A stretch of DNA of 64,000 bases from Caldilineaceae bacterium (GTDB lineage Bacteria > Chloroflexota > Anaerolineae > Caldilineales > Caldilineaceae): the NCBI GenBank assembly GCA_019637645.1, contig JAHBVH010000031.1, positions 1 to 64,000 on the forward strand, written 5' to 3'. This document shows positions 1 through 9,175 of the stretch, in pieces (the first letter of the stretch is position 1; each line of letters starts with the position of its first letter). The notes under the pieces were generated by a model. It saw only the letters and a list, made by a program, of their open reading frames with translations, was not told the origin of the DNA and searched no databases. A program made the position numbers and the translations under genes.

Positions 1-40
1 GTAGAGGACAGAAGATAGGGTGTTGGCGTTCGTGAGAATT

Positions 41-80
41 TTATAAAAAGAGACCGACACGATGGATGTGCCGGTCTCTT
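41..80 (-). terminator. Intrinsic terminator after msrA
   Basis: An 8-9 bp stem (49-56 paired with 72-79, AGAGACCG/CGGTCTCT) is followed on the minus strand by TTTTTAT. It lies just downstream of the msrA stop codon and would end the msrB-msrA transcript. Confidence 0.8.
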
Positions 81-107
81 GGGTATTAGTTGTTATGCAC
101 GCTTAGC

Positions 108-626
108 TTAGCTCGGCTGGGCGACGGGGCTCTGCTGGGGCAAAACCCAATTCTTGCGTGGGTAGTGACAGGTGTAACCCTGGGGATACCGGACTAGGTA
201 ATCCTGATGTTCTGGCTCGGCTTCCCAGAAATCACCCACCGCCTTGACCTCGGTCACGACCTTGCCCGGCCACAGGCCAGAAGCATTGACATCGGCAATG
301 GTGCGTATGGCTTCCTGCTTCTGGGCTTCATCCACATAATAGATGCCTGACCGATAGGACATGCCCCGATCATTGCCCTGGCGATTGAGGGTGGTCGGAT
401 CGTGGATCTGGAAGAAAAATTCGAGCAACTTGCGATAGCTCACCTGCTCATTGTCGAACCAAATCTCAATGCCCTCGGCGTGGGTGCCATGATGGCGATA
501 GGTGGCGAACTTGATGTCACCCCCGGTATAGCCCACACGCGTAGAAATGACCCCAGGGATCCGGCGGATCAGATCTTGCATCCCCCAAAAACAGCCACCG
601 GCTAGAACAGCACGTTCCTTTGCCAT
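108..626 (-). CDS. msrA: Peptide methionine-(S)-S-oxide reductase MsrA
   Basis: Cytosolic repair enzyme that reduces the S epimer of methionine sulfoxide in proteins, normally recycled by thioredoxin. The protein has 172 residues, usual for a stand-alone MsrA. The catalytic GCFWG motif is near residue 11, followed by the family's GYTGG and the [20 protein letters not shown] blocks. The C-terminal half carries HQDYL and a single late Cys (YTCHY) that may act in recycling. The ATG overlaps the msrB stop codon (TAATG), so the two are translationally coupled. Function is secure by motif; the recycling cysteine is inferred. Confidence 0.95.
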   Translation of the reverse strand: MAKERAVLAGGCFWGMQDLIRRIPGVISTRVGYTGGDIKFATYRHHGTHAEGIEIWFDNEQVSYRKLLEFFFQIHDPTTLNRQGNDRGMSYRSGIYYVDEAQKQEAIRTIADVNASGLWPGKVVTEVKAVGDFWEAEPEHQDYLVRYPQGYTCHYPRKNWVLPQQSPVAQPS

Positions 627-1087
627 TAGGAAATCTCCTCTACTTGATCCAGATACTCACCATAGCCTTGCGCTTCCATTTCATCCCGCGGGACAAAACG
701 GAGCGACGCTGAATTAATACAGTAGCGTAATCCACCCCGATCACGCGGGCCATCTGGAAAGACATGCCCGAGATGGCTATCCCCATGGGTCGAGCGCACT
801 TCGGTGCGGATCATGCCATGGGTGGTGTCGCGTAGTTCTTTGATATAGGCGGGTGCAATAGGTTTGGTAAAGCTCGGCCAACCACAACCACTTTCGTATT
901 TATCGGAGGAGGCAAAGAGCGGCTCGCCCGATACGATATCGACATAGATGCCAGCTTTCTTGTTGTACAAGTATTCACCGGTGCCGGGGCGTTCGGTGCC
1001 ATTTTGCTGGGTTACATAATGCTGTTGCGGTGTTAAATTTTTAAGCGCTTGTTCTGTTTTCTGATAAGTTGACACTTGTGCCTCCAA
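626..1087 (-). CDS. msrB: Peptide methionine-(R)-S-oxide reductase MsrB
   Basis: Reduces the R epimer of protein methionine sulfoxide, complementing MsrA encoded immediately downstream. It has 153 residues. The catalytic Cys is in [11 protein letters not shown] near the C-terminus. A second Cys in SGCGWPSF is the usual resolving residue. The conserved [14 protein letters not shown] block is present. The four structural zinc cysteines found in many MsrBs are absent, so this is the zinc-free type often linked or fused to MsrA. First gene of a two-gene operon; the tandem repeat at 1117-1138 lies about 30 bases upstream of the start. Confidence 0.95.
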   Translation of the reverse strand: MEAQVSTYQKTEQALKNLTPQQHYVTQQNGTERPGTGEYLYNKKAGIYVDIVSGEPLFASSDKYESGCGWPSFTKPIAPAYIKELRDTTHGMIRTEVRSTHGDSHLGHVFPDGPRDRGGLRYCINSASLRFVPRDEMEAQGYGEYLDQVEEIS

Positions 1088-1116
1088 TCGCTTCTGCTAT
1101 TCCTGCTACTATCAAT

Positions 1117-1138
1117 GTCAATATATCGTCAATATATC
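1117..1138. repeat. Tandem 11-bp direct repeat upstream of msrB
   Basis: GTCAATATATC occurs twice head to tail (1117-1127 and 1128-1138), 30-51 bases upstream of the msrB start, in an AT-rich stretch. It could be a regulator site or part of the promoter. The 303-bp gap 1088-1390 otherwise serves as the divergent upstream region of msrB and the MFS gene; I see no gene in it. Confidence 0.5.
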
Positions 1139-1390
1139 ACGGTTTTTGATCTTACACGACTTTTGTTTGTTTAACGTTTCTTTTTTGTTTGTCTTTGCTT
1201 GGATTGCCCAGCTAGGCAACCTGACTTGCACCGGCTCCTCGGCTTATGGTAGAGTAATGAGCAACAATCTTTCGGCAAGGGAGTGCGTCCCACTTGTTTG
1301 GCATGATACCAGATGTTTTCGTGAGCATTTTCTGGGGAGGCCAGCAGGCGGGGACGCACTCTTCGCGATGAACAGCAAGGCAGGTTTTTC

Positions 1391-2683
1391 TTGCGCTCTA
1401 CCCTGAGTCTCCTCCATGCGCGCCTGGAGCGCACCTTTACCGTCCCCTTGACGCCAGAGGTGCGACGGAACATGTTGATCGAACTAGCGGCGTCGGTGGC
1501 CTATGGCATTTTCTATGCCGTGGCGATTCAGTATATTCCGGTTGTCTTGCGGCGCTTAGGTGCTTCTTCCGAACTGTTGGCCCTCTACACGGCCCAAACC
1601 TACTTTGGCTCCATCCTCACCTCGTTGAGCATCGTTCTCATGCGGCGGCGACGGCCCAAGCATTTTGTGGTCTTCTGTTGGGTCGCGGCGCGGAGTCTTT
1701 TTTTCCTCTTTGCCTTGATCACCCAAACCTATTGGCTTTTATTGGTCACGGCGCTTTTCTGGATATTAGAAAGCTTTCCTTCGCCGGGGTATACCCGGAT
1801 CATCCAAGTGATCTATCCAGAGCGGGTGCGTGGACAAGTGATCTCGGTGGTGCGGCTAGGGATGGTAGCGGCCATTTTATTGGCGACACCGTTGGCTGGG
1901 TGGGCCTTGGATCGCTATGGTTATCAGCTGCTTTTCCCGTTGGCCGCGTTCCTGGGCATTGGCGCGGCCTGGATCTTTAGCCGGATGCGGGTGGACGAAG
2001 GTCCCTTGCCACCCCGCCAGACACGCTCGCTGGCGAGCCTGTTGCAAGTTGTGCGCCATAATCGCCCTTTTCTCACCCATCTCCTCTCTTTTACTTTTTA
2101 TGGCTTGGGCGGCTTGATTGGCTATCCGCTCTACGCCATTGTTCAAGTGGATCGTCTCGAACTTTCTTATACGGATCTAGGCATGTTGGGCTTAGTCCAA
2201 TCGGCGACTTGGCTGGTGGGCTTTTTGATCTGGGGGCGTGTGGTGGATCACAAGGGGGGGCTGCCCGTTCTACGCATGAATCAGCTGATCTCGGTGATTG
2301 TGCCACTGGCTTATATTTGGGCCACCGATGGTTGGATGTTGCTACCGGCCTTTGCTGTGCAGGGGTTGATCAATGCGGGGATTGATGTGGGGCTCATTAG
2401 CACCTGTATTCAACTTGCCGAATCGGATAAAGTGGTGGAATATGCTGCCGTGCAAGCGACGGTGCTGGGGGTGCGCGGGGTAGTGACGCCCTTTATCGGG
2501 GCAGGCTTGATCCGTTTAGGCGTGGCCGATACCACAATCTTTGCGCTGGGAGCAGGCTTCATCTTGCTCTCTTGGCTACTCTTGCTCGGGGTTCAAGGCA
2601 CACCAGTCACCCCACAAAATCTCCCCGTCCGCCGCTCCTTACGTGCCCGGTGGCCGCTACGTTGGCGCTTTCCGCGGCAGTAA
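1391..2683 (+). CDS. MFS transporter, substrate unknown
   Basis: Integral inner-membrane protein of 430 residues with about twelve hydrophobic segments, the usual layout for a major facilitator. After a short cytoplasmic start the first helix runs near residues 33-52 (AASVAYGIFYAVAIQYIPVV). The loop RRRRPKHF between helices 2 and 3 fits the basic inter-helix loop of MFS proteins. The start is a TTG preceded by AAGGCAGG; no in-frame ATG is better placed. The gene stands alone, divergent from msrBA. Sugar or metabolite transport would fit the neighbourhood, but the substrate cannot be read from the sequence. Confidence 0.85.
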   Translation: MRSTLSLLHARLERTFTVPLTPEVRRNMLIELAASVAYGIFYAVAIQYIPVVLRRLGASSELLALYTAQTYFGSILTSLSIVLMRRRRPKHFVVFCWVAARSLFFLFALITQTYWLLLVTALFWILESFPSPGYTRIIQVIYPERVRGQVISVVRLGMVAAILLATPLAGWALDRYGYQLLFPLAAFLGIGAAWIFSRMRVDEGPLPPRQTRSLASLLQVVRHNRPFLTHLLSFTFYGLGGLIGYPLYAIVQVDRLELSYTDLGMLGLVQSATWLVGFLIWGRVVDHKGGLPVLRMNQLISVIVPLAYIWATDGWMLLPAFAVQGLINAGIDVGLISTCIQLAESDKVVEYAAVQATVLGVRGVVTPFIGAGLIRLGVADTTIFALGAGFILLSWLLLLGVQGTPVTPQNLPVRRSLRARWPLRWRFPRQ

Positions 2684-2731
2684 AGAAGGCGACGGTGCCA
2701 TGAATCGGACGCGGATTGTCGCTAGTTCTGC

Positions 2732-3745
2732 TCAATACCCCAATTCCCGCGCCACGAGATTGTGGAGTGGCTCACCGGCCCGGTAGCGTCGCAAATTTTC
2801 GGCCCAGAGATCGACGACATTGTCAAAGTGGTGGTCGACAAGCCCTGCCATGTGGGGCGTGATGATCACATTTTCCTGTCGCCACAACGGGTGATTGGCG
2901 GGTAGTGGTTCGGGTGTGGTGACATCAAGCACCGCGCCGCCGATCTGTTTGGCTTGCAGCGCCGCCAACAGGGCATCCTGATCGATCAACCCGCCGCGCC
3001 CGATGTTGATCAATAAGGCGTGGGGTTGCATGTGGGCCAACGCCGCGGCATCGATCAGGTGGCGGGTATGTTCCATCAACGGCACGCCCAGCACGACATA
3101 ATCACTCTGGCGTAACAGCGCTGGTAACTCCGCCAAGGTAAACCAAGCATCGGGGAGCTTGCCCGCGGGGTCGCCCAAGCCAGCCGGGCTGTAGCCCGTG
3201 TAGTGTAGGGAACCACCAGGGCGGTGCGTCGCCAAAATTCGCATGCCGATTGCCTTGCCCATGCGTGCGATCTCGCGTCCAATGGCCCCATAGCCCACAA
3301 TGCCTAGCGTGCGTTGGTAGACTGGTCGCGGCCAAAGGGCTTCTACTTGCTGCCCAGAAGCCCACTGCGCGCGTGTTTGGAGATCGAAGAGGGCGGGCAG
3401 GCGATGCGCCCAAGCCAGGAGCATGGTCAGCACATATTCAGGCAGATGGGGCAGGTGGGTCCCATTGGCGCTGGTGATAGGGAGGGATGAGTGCCATAGC
3501 GCGGTGTTATGAATATGATCGATGCCGGCATTTTCCATCTGCACCCAACGCAGGCTCTGCGCATGGGCGATGGAATAATCCCCGCGCCCCGTAAAAAGGA
3601 CTTCGGTGGAGGGCGTCAGCGCTTGTTCAATTTCGGTGCCACTCTGGGCCCAAAAGTGGGTAATCTCGGCATCGGGGGCCACGGCGTAGAGCGTGGCAAG
3701 TTGCTTTGGGGTGAGTTGGCGAGTTGATAGCAGGTGGATGGTCAT
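2732..3745 (-). CDS. D-2-hydroxyacid dehydrogenase (NAD-binding)
   Basis: Soluble dehydrogenase of 337 residues, of the family that interconverts 2-keto acids and D-2-hydroxyacids (glyoxylate/hydroxypyruvate type). The Rossmann motif GIVGYGAIGREIA begins near residue 148. The catalytic residues follow in the right order: Arg in NIGRGGLID, Glu in TPEPLPANHPLW, His in ITPHMAG. The N-terminal half is the substrate domain. It is convergent with the MFS gene and divergent from a PhyH gene. Substrate is not determinable; a role in sugar-acid breakdown is inferred from the neighbours. Confidence 0.9.
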   Translation of the reverse strand: MTIHLLSTRQLTPKQLATLYAVAPDAEITHFWAQSGTEIEQALTPSTEVLFTGRGDYSIAHAQSLRWVQMENAGIDHIHNTALWHSSLPITSANGTHLPHLPEYVLTMLLAWAHRLPALFDLQTRAQWASGQQVEALWPRPVYQRTLGIVGYGAIGREIARMGKAIGMRILATHRPGGSLHYTGYSPAGLGDPAGKLPDAWFTLAELPALLRQSDYVVLGVPLMEHTRHLIDAAALAHMQPHALLINIGRGGLIDQDALLAALQAKQIGGAVLDVTTPEPLPANHPLWRQENVIITPHMAGLVDHHFDNVVDLWAENLRRYRAGEPLHNLVARELGY

Positions 3746-3989
3746 AGCGTGCTAGTCGATAGATCATGTCATGGGTTGATGAAGGAGGGACGGTGCTATC
3801 TTACCATGTGGCTTCACGAATGACCAAATGACAAAATTGAGCCCCAATGCCCGCCCCCCAATACCCGCCCCGAATTCGCGCATTGACAGGCGGATTCCCG
3901 CTGTGTTACATTGCGGGCTAGAACCGACAACTGACTGGCAAAAAGCTAACCGGCAACGCATAAACCGCAATAAGCAAGGAGGTAGACCA

Positions 3990-4850
3990 GTGGCAGAGAA
4001 CCGCCCAGCTGAATATCCAGCTACGCTTGATCAAACCGACTGGGGCGCGCTGAATACGGCGCAACGGATCAAACATTTGGAGCTTGAGGGCTTTGTCTTG
4101 TTACCATCGCTCCTCAGCCAGGAGCAGATCGCAGCGATCAAAGCAGAGTTGGATCGGCTGCCGACCATTGGCACCGATTACAGCGAGAATCAACGGGGGC
4201 ATAGCAACGTCCAATGGTCGGACTCGCCCCAGTGTATCGACCTGATCGCCAATCCCACCATTGTCAACTTTCTGGAAACGCTCTTTGGCGATGAACTGGT
4301 GGTGACTTCCTGTGTCTTTGCCCTCTCGCGCCCAGGACACCCTGGCATCGCCATCCACACCGACGCACAACCCTATGGCTCCAAGATCTTTGGCATGCAG
4401 GCGAGCGCGCCCAAGTTGGTGCGGGTGCTCTGGTATTTGGATGATCTCACCCCCGAAAAAGCGCCCCTGCTTGTCTTGCCCCATTCGCATCTCTCGCTGC
4501 ATAGCGATGGCAACCCCTACAAACGTTACTTGACTCACCCCGAAGCGGTGATGCTCTGCTGCCCGGCGGGGTCGGCAGCCATTATTCACCAGGGCATTTT
4601 TCATGCCAATTATCCCAATCGCAGCCAAGAGGATCGCCGGTTGCTGGCTATTGCCTATCGCCCGACTTGGTCACCGCCGATTGTGGAAGTGCCGGATTGG
4701 GAGCCCGAGAAGGTCGCGAAGTTGCCGCCCCATGTCCGGCGTTTGTTCAAGAGCCTCAATACCAGCAACTTTGATTTTAATGTGCCCAATCGTCCAGCTA
4801 ACATGGCAAATGAGGCGGCGGGCATTAACCCTAGCCGTTGGAATGTCTAG
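3990..4850 (+). CDS. PhyH-family Fe(II)/2-oxoglutarate dioxygenase 1
   Basis: Member of the phytanoyl-CoA dioxygenase family, which hydroxylates small substrates with Fe(II), O2 and 2-oxoglutarate. I choose GTG at 3990 because a perfect AAGGAGGT (3976-3983) sits six bases before it; the longer frame from 3828 lacks such a site. That gives 286 residues. The metal motif HxD is in AIHTDAQPYGS. The distal His is in HQGIFHANYP, followed by the 2-oxoglutarate-binding Arg region (NRSQEDRR). GFVLLPSLLS near the N-terminus is the typical first strand. It is followed after three bases by a hypothetical gene, probably cotranscribed. Confidence 0.85.
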   Translation: MAENRPAEYPATLDQTDWGALNTAQRIKHLELEGFVLLPSLLSQEQIAAIKAELDRLPTIGTDYSENQRGHSNVQWSDSPQCIDLIANPTIVNFLETLFGDELVVTSCVFALSRPGHPGIAIHTDAQPYGSKIFGMQASAPKLVRVLWYLDDLTPEKAPLLVLPHSHLSLHSDGNPYKRYLTHPEAVMLCCPAGSAAIIHQGIFHANYPNRSQEDRRLLAIAYRPTWSPPIVEVPDWEPEKVAKLPPHVRRLFKSLNTSNFDFNVPNRPANMANEAAGINPSRWNV

Positions 4851-4853
4851 TCG

Positions 4854-5765
4854 ATGAGAAATTCTACTATCTCCAACCCGTTGACGCTCAATGGTGACCG
4901 TTCCATTCGAGACGGTAGCGTTGCCGCGCTCAATGCTGCGCTCCAGCGGGGCGCGGATCTGCGCATCGCCACTGCCTTCCGGCATAACGAACACATTGAC
5001 ACCACCTCATCCAGCACGGAATTGGTGGAAGAAGTGGCGGAATTTCGGGAAACCTATCTCCTCGCCGACCAGTGGTCTGCTGCCTTTATGACGCTGCGCC
5101 TGCCGGTGGAGATTCCAGTTGGCTTTGGGCCGCGCCCCTCTATGTCCTTCTTTCTGTACAACCAGGATGGTCAACAAGCCATCGCCCGCCCCTACTTGGA
5201 TGGCCTGCCCAAGACCGGAGAAATGGGGCCAGCGCCCTTGGACGATCACAGTGCCATGCCGCGCTATCATCAGTTAGATAACTGGGATGCTGGCACCAAT
5301 GCGCCGAGTAGCAACTTCATCTACGCCTTCGATAGCTACCGTTTTCTGGTCAATGACCGTTGGCAAGAGGTCCTTTCGCACGCCGCCGACGGCACGGTGC
5401 TGGCGGGGTCGGTCACCGATCTGGCCGATGCCTTTCTGGCCGGTTTGCCGGTGAAGGTGGGGATTCGTAACCTCTGTGCCGATCTGGTGCCTGCCGGGGA
5501 ACCGGCGCTGGAACACGAAGTCTTGATCCACGCCGGTTCCTGTTATTACTATACCGAGCAAAAGCTCTTTATGACCGGCACTCACCCCTTGGTGCGCGTC
5601 CGTCCGGCCATTCCGCTGCGCTATGGCAGTCGTGGCTGGGATTTCGGCTGGCTGATGGTGCGCAGCGATGGGCATGTGGCCCGTTGGCTCTGTGACCCCT
5701 ACACCTTGACCTTTCAACGCAGCGCGGCGCGTTATGCCCTCCGCTGGTTTGTCGCGGCTGGGTAA
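4854..5765 (+). CDS. Hypothetical protein downstream of PhyH gene 1
   Basis: A 303-residue soluble protein that I do not recognise. It has no signal peptide or membrane segment, and is rich in beta-prone stretches, Trp, Tyr and Pro (PVGFGPRPSMSFFLYNQDGQ, RYGSRGWDFGWLMVRSDGHV). The start ATG lies three bases after the PhyH stop, so the two are very likely one operon and may act on the same substrate. The coding frame is convincing: composition matches neighbours and the strand partner frames are shorter shadows. Confidence 0.75.
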   Translation: MRNSTISNPLTLNGDRSIRDGSVAALNAALQRGADLRIATAFRHNEHIDTTSSSTELVEEVAEFRETYLLADQWSAAFMTLRLPVEIPVGFGPRPSMSFFLYNQDGQQAIARPYLDGLPKTGEMGPAPLDDHSAMPRYHQLDNWDAGTNAPSSNFIYAFDSYRFLVNDRWQEVLSHAADGTVLAGSVTDLADAFLAGLPVKVGIRNLCADLVPAGEPALEHEVLIHAGSCYYYTEQKLFMTGTHPLVRVRPAIPLRYGSRGWDFGWLMVRSDGHVARWLCDPYTLTFQRSAARYALRWFVAAG

Positions 5766-5792
5766 GTTGAAAGGCTAGCACGTTCCTCATTA

Positions 5793-5826
5793 GAGCTGAC
5801 AAGGTTGCAAACCTGTCAGCTCTTTC
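5793..5826. repeat. Dispersed palindrome, copy a
   Basis: AGAGCTGACA...TGTCAGCTCT with the core AGGTT-GCAA-ACCT, followed by TTT. It belongs to the palindrome family also found at 13768, 15674, 24018, 27813 and 39086. Placed between a plus-strand gene and a minus-strand remnant, it could also act as a terminator. Confidence 0.7.
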
Positions 5827-5834
5827 TACCGATT

Positions 5835-6466
5835 TTAACCAAGGGTGACAGCGAAGAGGTCGGCGTTGTTCAAGTAAATACGGAGCATTACTTGGTTCAC
5901 CGGTAGCTGAGCTAGGGTGGCGCTTTGCCAGCGCACGGGGTGACGCAGGGCATCCCCTGTGATGGGTAGCGCCTCCTCACGCGTAAAGCCGGGCAAACGA
6001 TAGCCTGCGCTATCTAGCAGCTCTACCTGAATCACACCAGCTGTCGCGTCGCCATTGATGGTCAGCGTTTGACTGGCCGCAAGATCGAGCGGTTTCAGCG
6101 TCACCTGTCCTACCGCTTGTTGGGGACAAAGGGCGACAAAGCGATCGCGCGGTAGGGTTGCCAATCCAATACCGGTGGTCAGGCTGTAGTCATCGGCACC
6201 AGTCGCCCCTTCGGAATAGCCGCCGTAATAGAAGCGGATCGTATCTTCCAAAATCACCGGTGTGCCATTGGTGAGGATACTGCCGCTGTCAAAGGCTACA
6301 CCAGCGCTGCGCGGTAGAAAGAAAGGCTGGCGAAAGGGTATTCATGCCCCGCAATGACGGGGTTATGTGGGGCGCGGGTCAAGGGCTGAAGCCGCCGCTG
6401 GAGGCCAGCGTAATAGAGAAGGTCATGGTCATCCACAAAAAGAAGCGTGCGGGTGCTGGTGGTCAT
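5835..6466 (-). pseudogene. Internally deleted glycosidase-like gene remnant
   Basis: Two pieces of one gene lie in different frames. The 5' piece starts at ATG 6466 after CAGGAG and encodes RTLLFVDDHDLLYYAGLQRR, ending in SFYRAALV and a TAG near 6296. Reading on in another frame gives VAFDSGSILTNGTPV then IRFYYGGYSEG and about 100 more residues to 5835. The first resembles the N-terminus, and the second (DSGS...FYYGG) the C-terminal part, of BNR/GH32-43-like beta-propeller proteins normally over 400 residues long. The middle is missing and the junction is out of frame, so this is read as a deletion pseudogene. The family assignment is by memory of motif style and is tentative. Confidence 0.6.
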
Positions 6467-6685
6467 CTTCCGATCTCCTGAGAACGGTGCGCGGTTTTCC
6501 TTGCGGCTGGTAGGGATGGTTGCCAATCATACCGTATCCTGGCGGGGATGCCAAGCGCCCTCAAATTGTCCAGCCACAGGCGCACCAACGGTGTTTGACA
6601 AAGCATTTTGCCTACACTATGATGCAAATCCCATGCCACTGGCACCCAGCAAACGAACCAAGCGAATGAACCAAAAGAGGTCTTT

Positions 6686-7432
6686 ATGCGCTATGATACC
6701 GCGATTGTTCCCCAACAACTGAATCCCACCTTGACGCCTGAACTGGAGCAGGAGGTCAAATTCTTTTTGAAATGGGGGTATTTGGTCATTGACCATGCAA
6801 TCTCCCCTGAACAAGTGACACAATTGCAAGACGCGTTGGCCGCGACCTTCCAACGGACCCAAAGCCAATTTACCCACCAATTGCTTGAAGAAGACGAACG
6901 CTTCGCCTTTCTGCTCGACAATCCAGCCGTCCTCGCGCGGATCAAAGCGCTGCTCGGCAATTGTATCCAGCTCCATAGTGCCACCGCCCGCGTTACCGAA
7001 CCAGGCGCGCCTGACCAAAGCTGGCATCGCGATGGACCTTGGCCGGTGGACCCGGATGGCACGCCCTATGGCAGCATTCCAGGCCAGATCAACTGTGGTT
7101 ATTATCTGGACGCTTTGACCATGGAAAATGGCCCGATTGTGGTTGTCCCGGGCAGCCACCGTGCACCCTTTAAGCCGCCGGTCGGCTACCCCCGCTTCCC
7201 GGATGAAAAGTTTATCCTAGCCCAACCCGGCCAAGCGATCCTCTTTGACGGCTGGCTCTATCACCGAGGCGCGGCCAACCAATCCAAGACCCACCGTCGG
7301 GTCTGTCTCATGTGCTACCAAAACGCCTGGATGAAGTCGCGTGAATCCTTTAGCGGACCACGGGTTAGCCAGCTCAAAGAAGCGGGGACCGCCGAGCAAA
7401 AGCTGCTCTTAGGCGGCGTACCTCAGTGGTAG
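6686..7432 (+). CDS. PhyH-family Fe(II)/2-oxoglutarate dioxygenase 2
   Basis: A 248-residue member of the phytanoyl-CoA dioxygenase family. The iron ligands are His and Asp of SWHRDGPWP and the His of WLYHRGAANQS, with the following basic stretch KTHRR supplying the 2-oxoglutarate-binding Arg. GPIVVVPGSHR is the usual strand between them. The start ATG follows AAAAGAGG at a good distance. It is single, between the deleted gene at 5835-6466 and a convergent gene. Substrate unknown. Confidence 0.88.
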   Translation: MRYDTAIVPQQLNPTLTPELEQEVKFFLKWGYLVIDHAISPEQVTQLQDALAATFQRTQSQFTHQLLEEDERFAFLLDNPAVLARIKALLGNCIQLHSATARVTEPGAPDQSWHRDGPWPVDPDGTPYGSIPGQINCGYYLDALTMENGPIVVVPGSHRAPFKPPVGYPRFPDEKFILAQPGQAILFDGWLYHRGAANQSKTHRRVCLMCYQNAWMKSRESFSGPRVSQLKEAGTAEQKLLLGGVPQW

Positions 7433-7475
7433 CGCTGTAGGGAATGTCCGTAGCGCGTTCGTGCGTAGGGGAAAG

Positions 7476-7525
7476 AGGACGCGGATAGACGCGGATAAAA
7501 AGAAATCCGCGTGTTTCCGCGTCCT
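7476..7525. terminator. Inverted repeat, likely bidirectional terminator
   Basis: AGGACGCGGAT...GACGCGGAT is mirrored by ATCCGCGTG...CCGCGTCCT, followed by TAAAAA. The element lies between two convergent genes. Its internal GCGGAT repeats resemble the element at 33641-33686, so it may be a dispersed repeat used as a terminator. Confidence 0.6.
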
Positions 7526-7562
7526 AAAAACCTCTGTTGTTGTCCTGCGCGGTGAGGAGCGG

Positions 7563-8822
7563 TTATCGCCGCGCACCGCGGATCGTGCCGTCGCGGGTGA
7601 TGGGGATCGGTTTGGCCGCGGGGGTTGTGCCCGGTTCAGGCATGGGCCAGGGATCGAGGCACGCGCCGATGGGCCGCTCACGGGTAGGCCGCCGTACAGG
7701 AGCGGCAGTGGGCTGGTAGGCGATGGCGAGGTGAGGCGTTTCGATCCGGCTGCCCCCTTGGGCTTTGGAGATGAGGGCGGCTTCCAACATACCTGTGGTC
7801 AGTAGGGTGCGTTCGGTTGGGCTGGGTGGCGTGCTCGTGAGGAAAAAGTCTTCGATATTGAGCCCCAGGTAGCTAAAGGTGGCGTGACTTGGCCCGCGAT
7901 CACTGTGATATTCCACGGCGCTCAGGGTTTGGCCGTGGCGACTGGCGTAGGCAAAGCGCTGGACATAGCCACTGTCACCCAACATGAGCACCGCGCCCCG
8001 GAGCCCATCGTTATACTCTAGCAAAAAGACATGGGGATCTTCTACGCGGGCTGGATCGAGGTGACCGGGGCTATCTTCCATGATGCCCAGGGCTTGGTCG
8101 GCCAGTTCGCGCGACCAGCGTCCCTCTGCGGCGGCCTGCCAGACCGCTGCACCGGATAGACATTGAACCGCCCGCACGCCGGTTTCGCCGCCGGCGCGCC
8201 GCTCGACCTGACACTGCAACCCTTCCAACGCATGAAAGCCATAGCGTTCTAGCATGTGAAAGCCAATGGCGAGGGCTTCGGTCAGCGGCGCGCCCAGGGC
8301 ATGTTCCCCGTTGGGTCGTCGCCACCCCACCGGGATTGATGAGCCAGCCCAGAGGGGAATACCCAATGCTTGGGCCGTTTCCACTATCCACTGGGCATCG
8401 CTCCAGCGATAGGCCAGGTGTTTGTCGTTAAAGATGGGGATGGGGCGGCCTGCTTCGGCGATTACGGCCGCGATCTGTTCAAAAAAATAGCGACGGGGGA
8501 CCATCTCTTGGCCCAAGCGCGTGACCGGGTAGTCGCCATGTTCGCCAATAAGCAGCACGGCATCGACGGCCAGTTCGTCGCCGCCCAGTGTTAGGGCGGC
8601 ACGAATGCTTTCATAGACGGGTACATTGTGTTCATGGGCCAACTGGAGGCCAATATCCCGCTGGTGGATCTGATCGATAAAGAGGGACGCCACTTGGGTT
8701 CGCGGCGCCACCAACCCGTCATCGGTCGGGAAGCCGCGCAAAAACTTGGTCACCAGGACGCCAGCATGGCTGTTGGGAAAAAAGGTGGTCACAATGGCGG
8801 CAATGCGGAAGGGTTGGGACAC
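7563..8822 (-). CDS. Conserved hypothetical protein, Rossmann-like N-terminus
   Basis: A 419-residue soluble protein. The N-terminus (FRIAAIVTTFFPNSHAGVLV) looks like a strand-turn-helix of an oxidoreductase-type nucleotide fold, but lacks a GxGxxG loop. Later stretches (LLIGEHGDYP, IFNDKHLAYRW, LWAGSSIPVGWR) resemble proteins encoded near Gfo/Idh dehydrogenases in sugar-catabolic regions. The last 40 residues are Pro/Arg rich and probably disordered. The start ATG at 8822 is preceded by AGAGGTGATT. I do not assign an activity. Confidence 0.75.
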   Translation of the reverse strand: MSQPFRIAAIVTTFFPNSHAGVLVTKFLRGFPTDDGLVAPRTQVASLFIDQIHQRDIGLQLAHEHNVPVYESIRAALTLGGDELAVDAVLLIGEHGDYPVTRLGQEMVPRRYFFEQIAAVIAEAGRPIPIFNDKHLAYRWSDAQWIVETAQALGIPLWAGSSIPVGWRRPNGEHALGAPLTEALAIGFHMLERYGFHALEGLQCQVERRAGGETGVRAVQCLSGAAVWQAAAEGRWSRELADQALGIMEDSPGHLDPARVEDPHVFLLEYNDGLRGAVLMLGDSGYVQRFAYASRHGQTLSAVEYHSDRGPSHATFSYLGLNIEDFFLTSTPPSPTERTLLTTGMLEAALISKAQGGSRIETPHLAIAYQPTAAPVRRPTRERPIGACLDPWPMPEPGTTPAAKPIPITRDGTIRGARR

Positions 8823-8842
8823 TGGATAATCACCTCTAGACT

Positions 8843-9175
8843 TTATATCAACTTTTCTAATTGGTGGTGCAGGGTTGCGATCTTTGATCGGACTACATCC
8901 CAGACAAGCATATCATCGACACTGTCGTAGCCATGAATGATACGATTGCGCATTGCAATGATCTGGCGAATATCAGGTATATTCTCGACCAGAGATGGAT
9001 TATCATGGAATGCTAAATTCAGTGCTTCACCGATGATTTCAAGTTGGCGTTCGACGGCAGACCGCATCATGGCATTAGCCATATATTCATCAAAATCAGC
9101 GTTTCTGGTGAACTGTTCGATGGCTAAGCATGCCTGGCGTGCATCAAAGAGCCGCTTGCGAGTTTGGTTGTTCAT
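8843..9175 (-). CDS. hepT: HepT-like ribonuclease toxin (DUF86)
   Basis: A 110-residue helical HEPN protein. The C-terminal RNRIIHGY is the RX4HXY motif of HepT toxins, in which Arg and His form the RNase site and Tyr is the residue adenylylated by the partner MntA. The N-terminal helices (FDARQACLAIEQFTRNADFD) fit the family. The gene overlaps the upstream nucleotidyltransferase gene by 32 bases, the usual tight arrangement of this toxin-antitoxin pair. Function by family knowledge; activity here is inferred. Confidence 0.88.
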   Translation of the reverse strand: MNNQTRKRLFDARQACLAIEQFTRNADFDEYMANAMMRSAVERQLEIIGEALNLAFHDNPSLVENIPDIRQIIAMRNRIIHGYDSVDDMLVWDVVRSKIATLHHQLEKLI

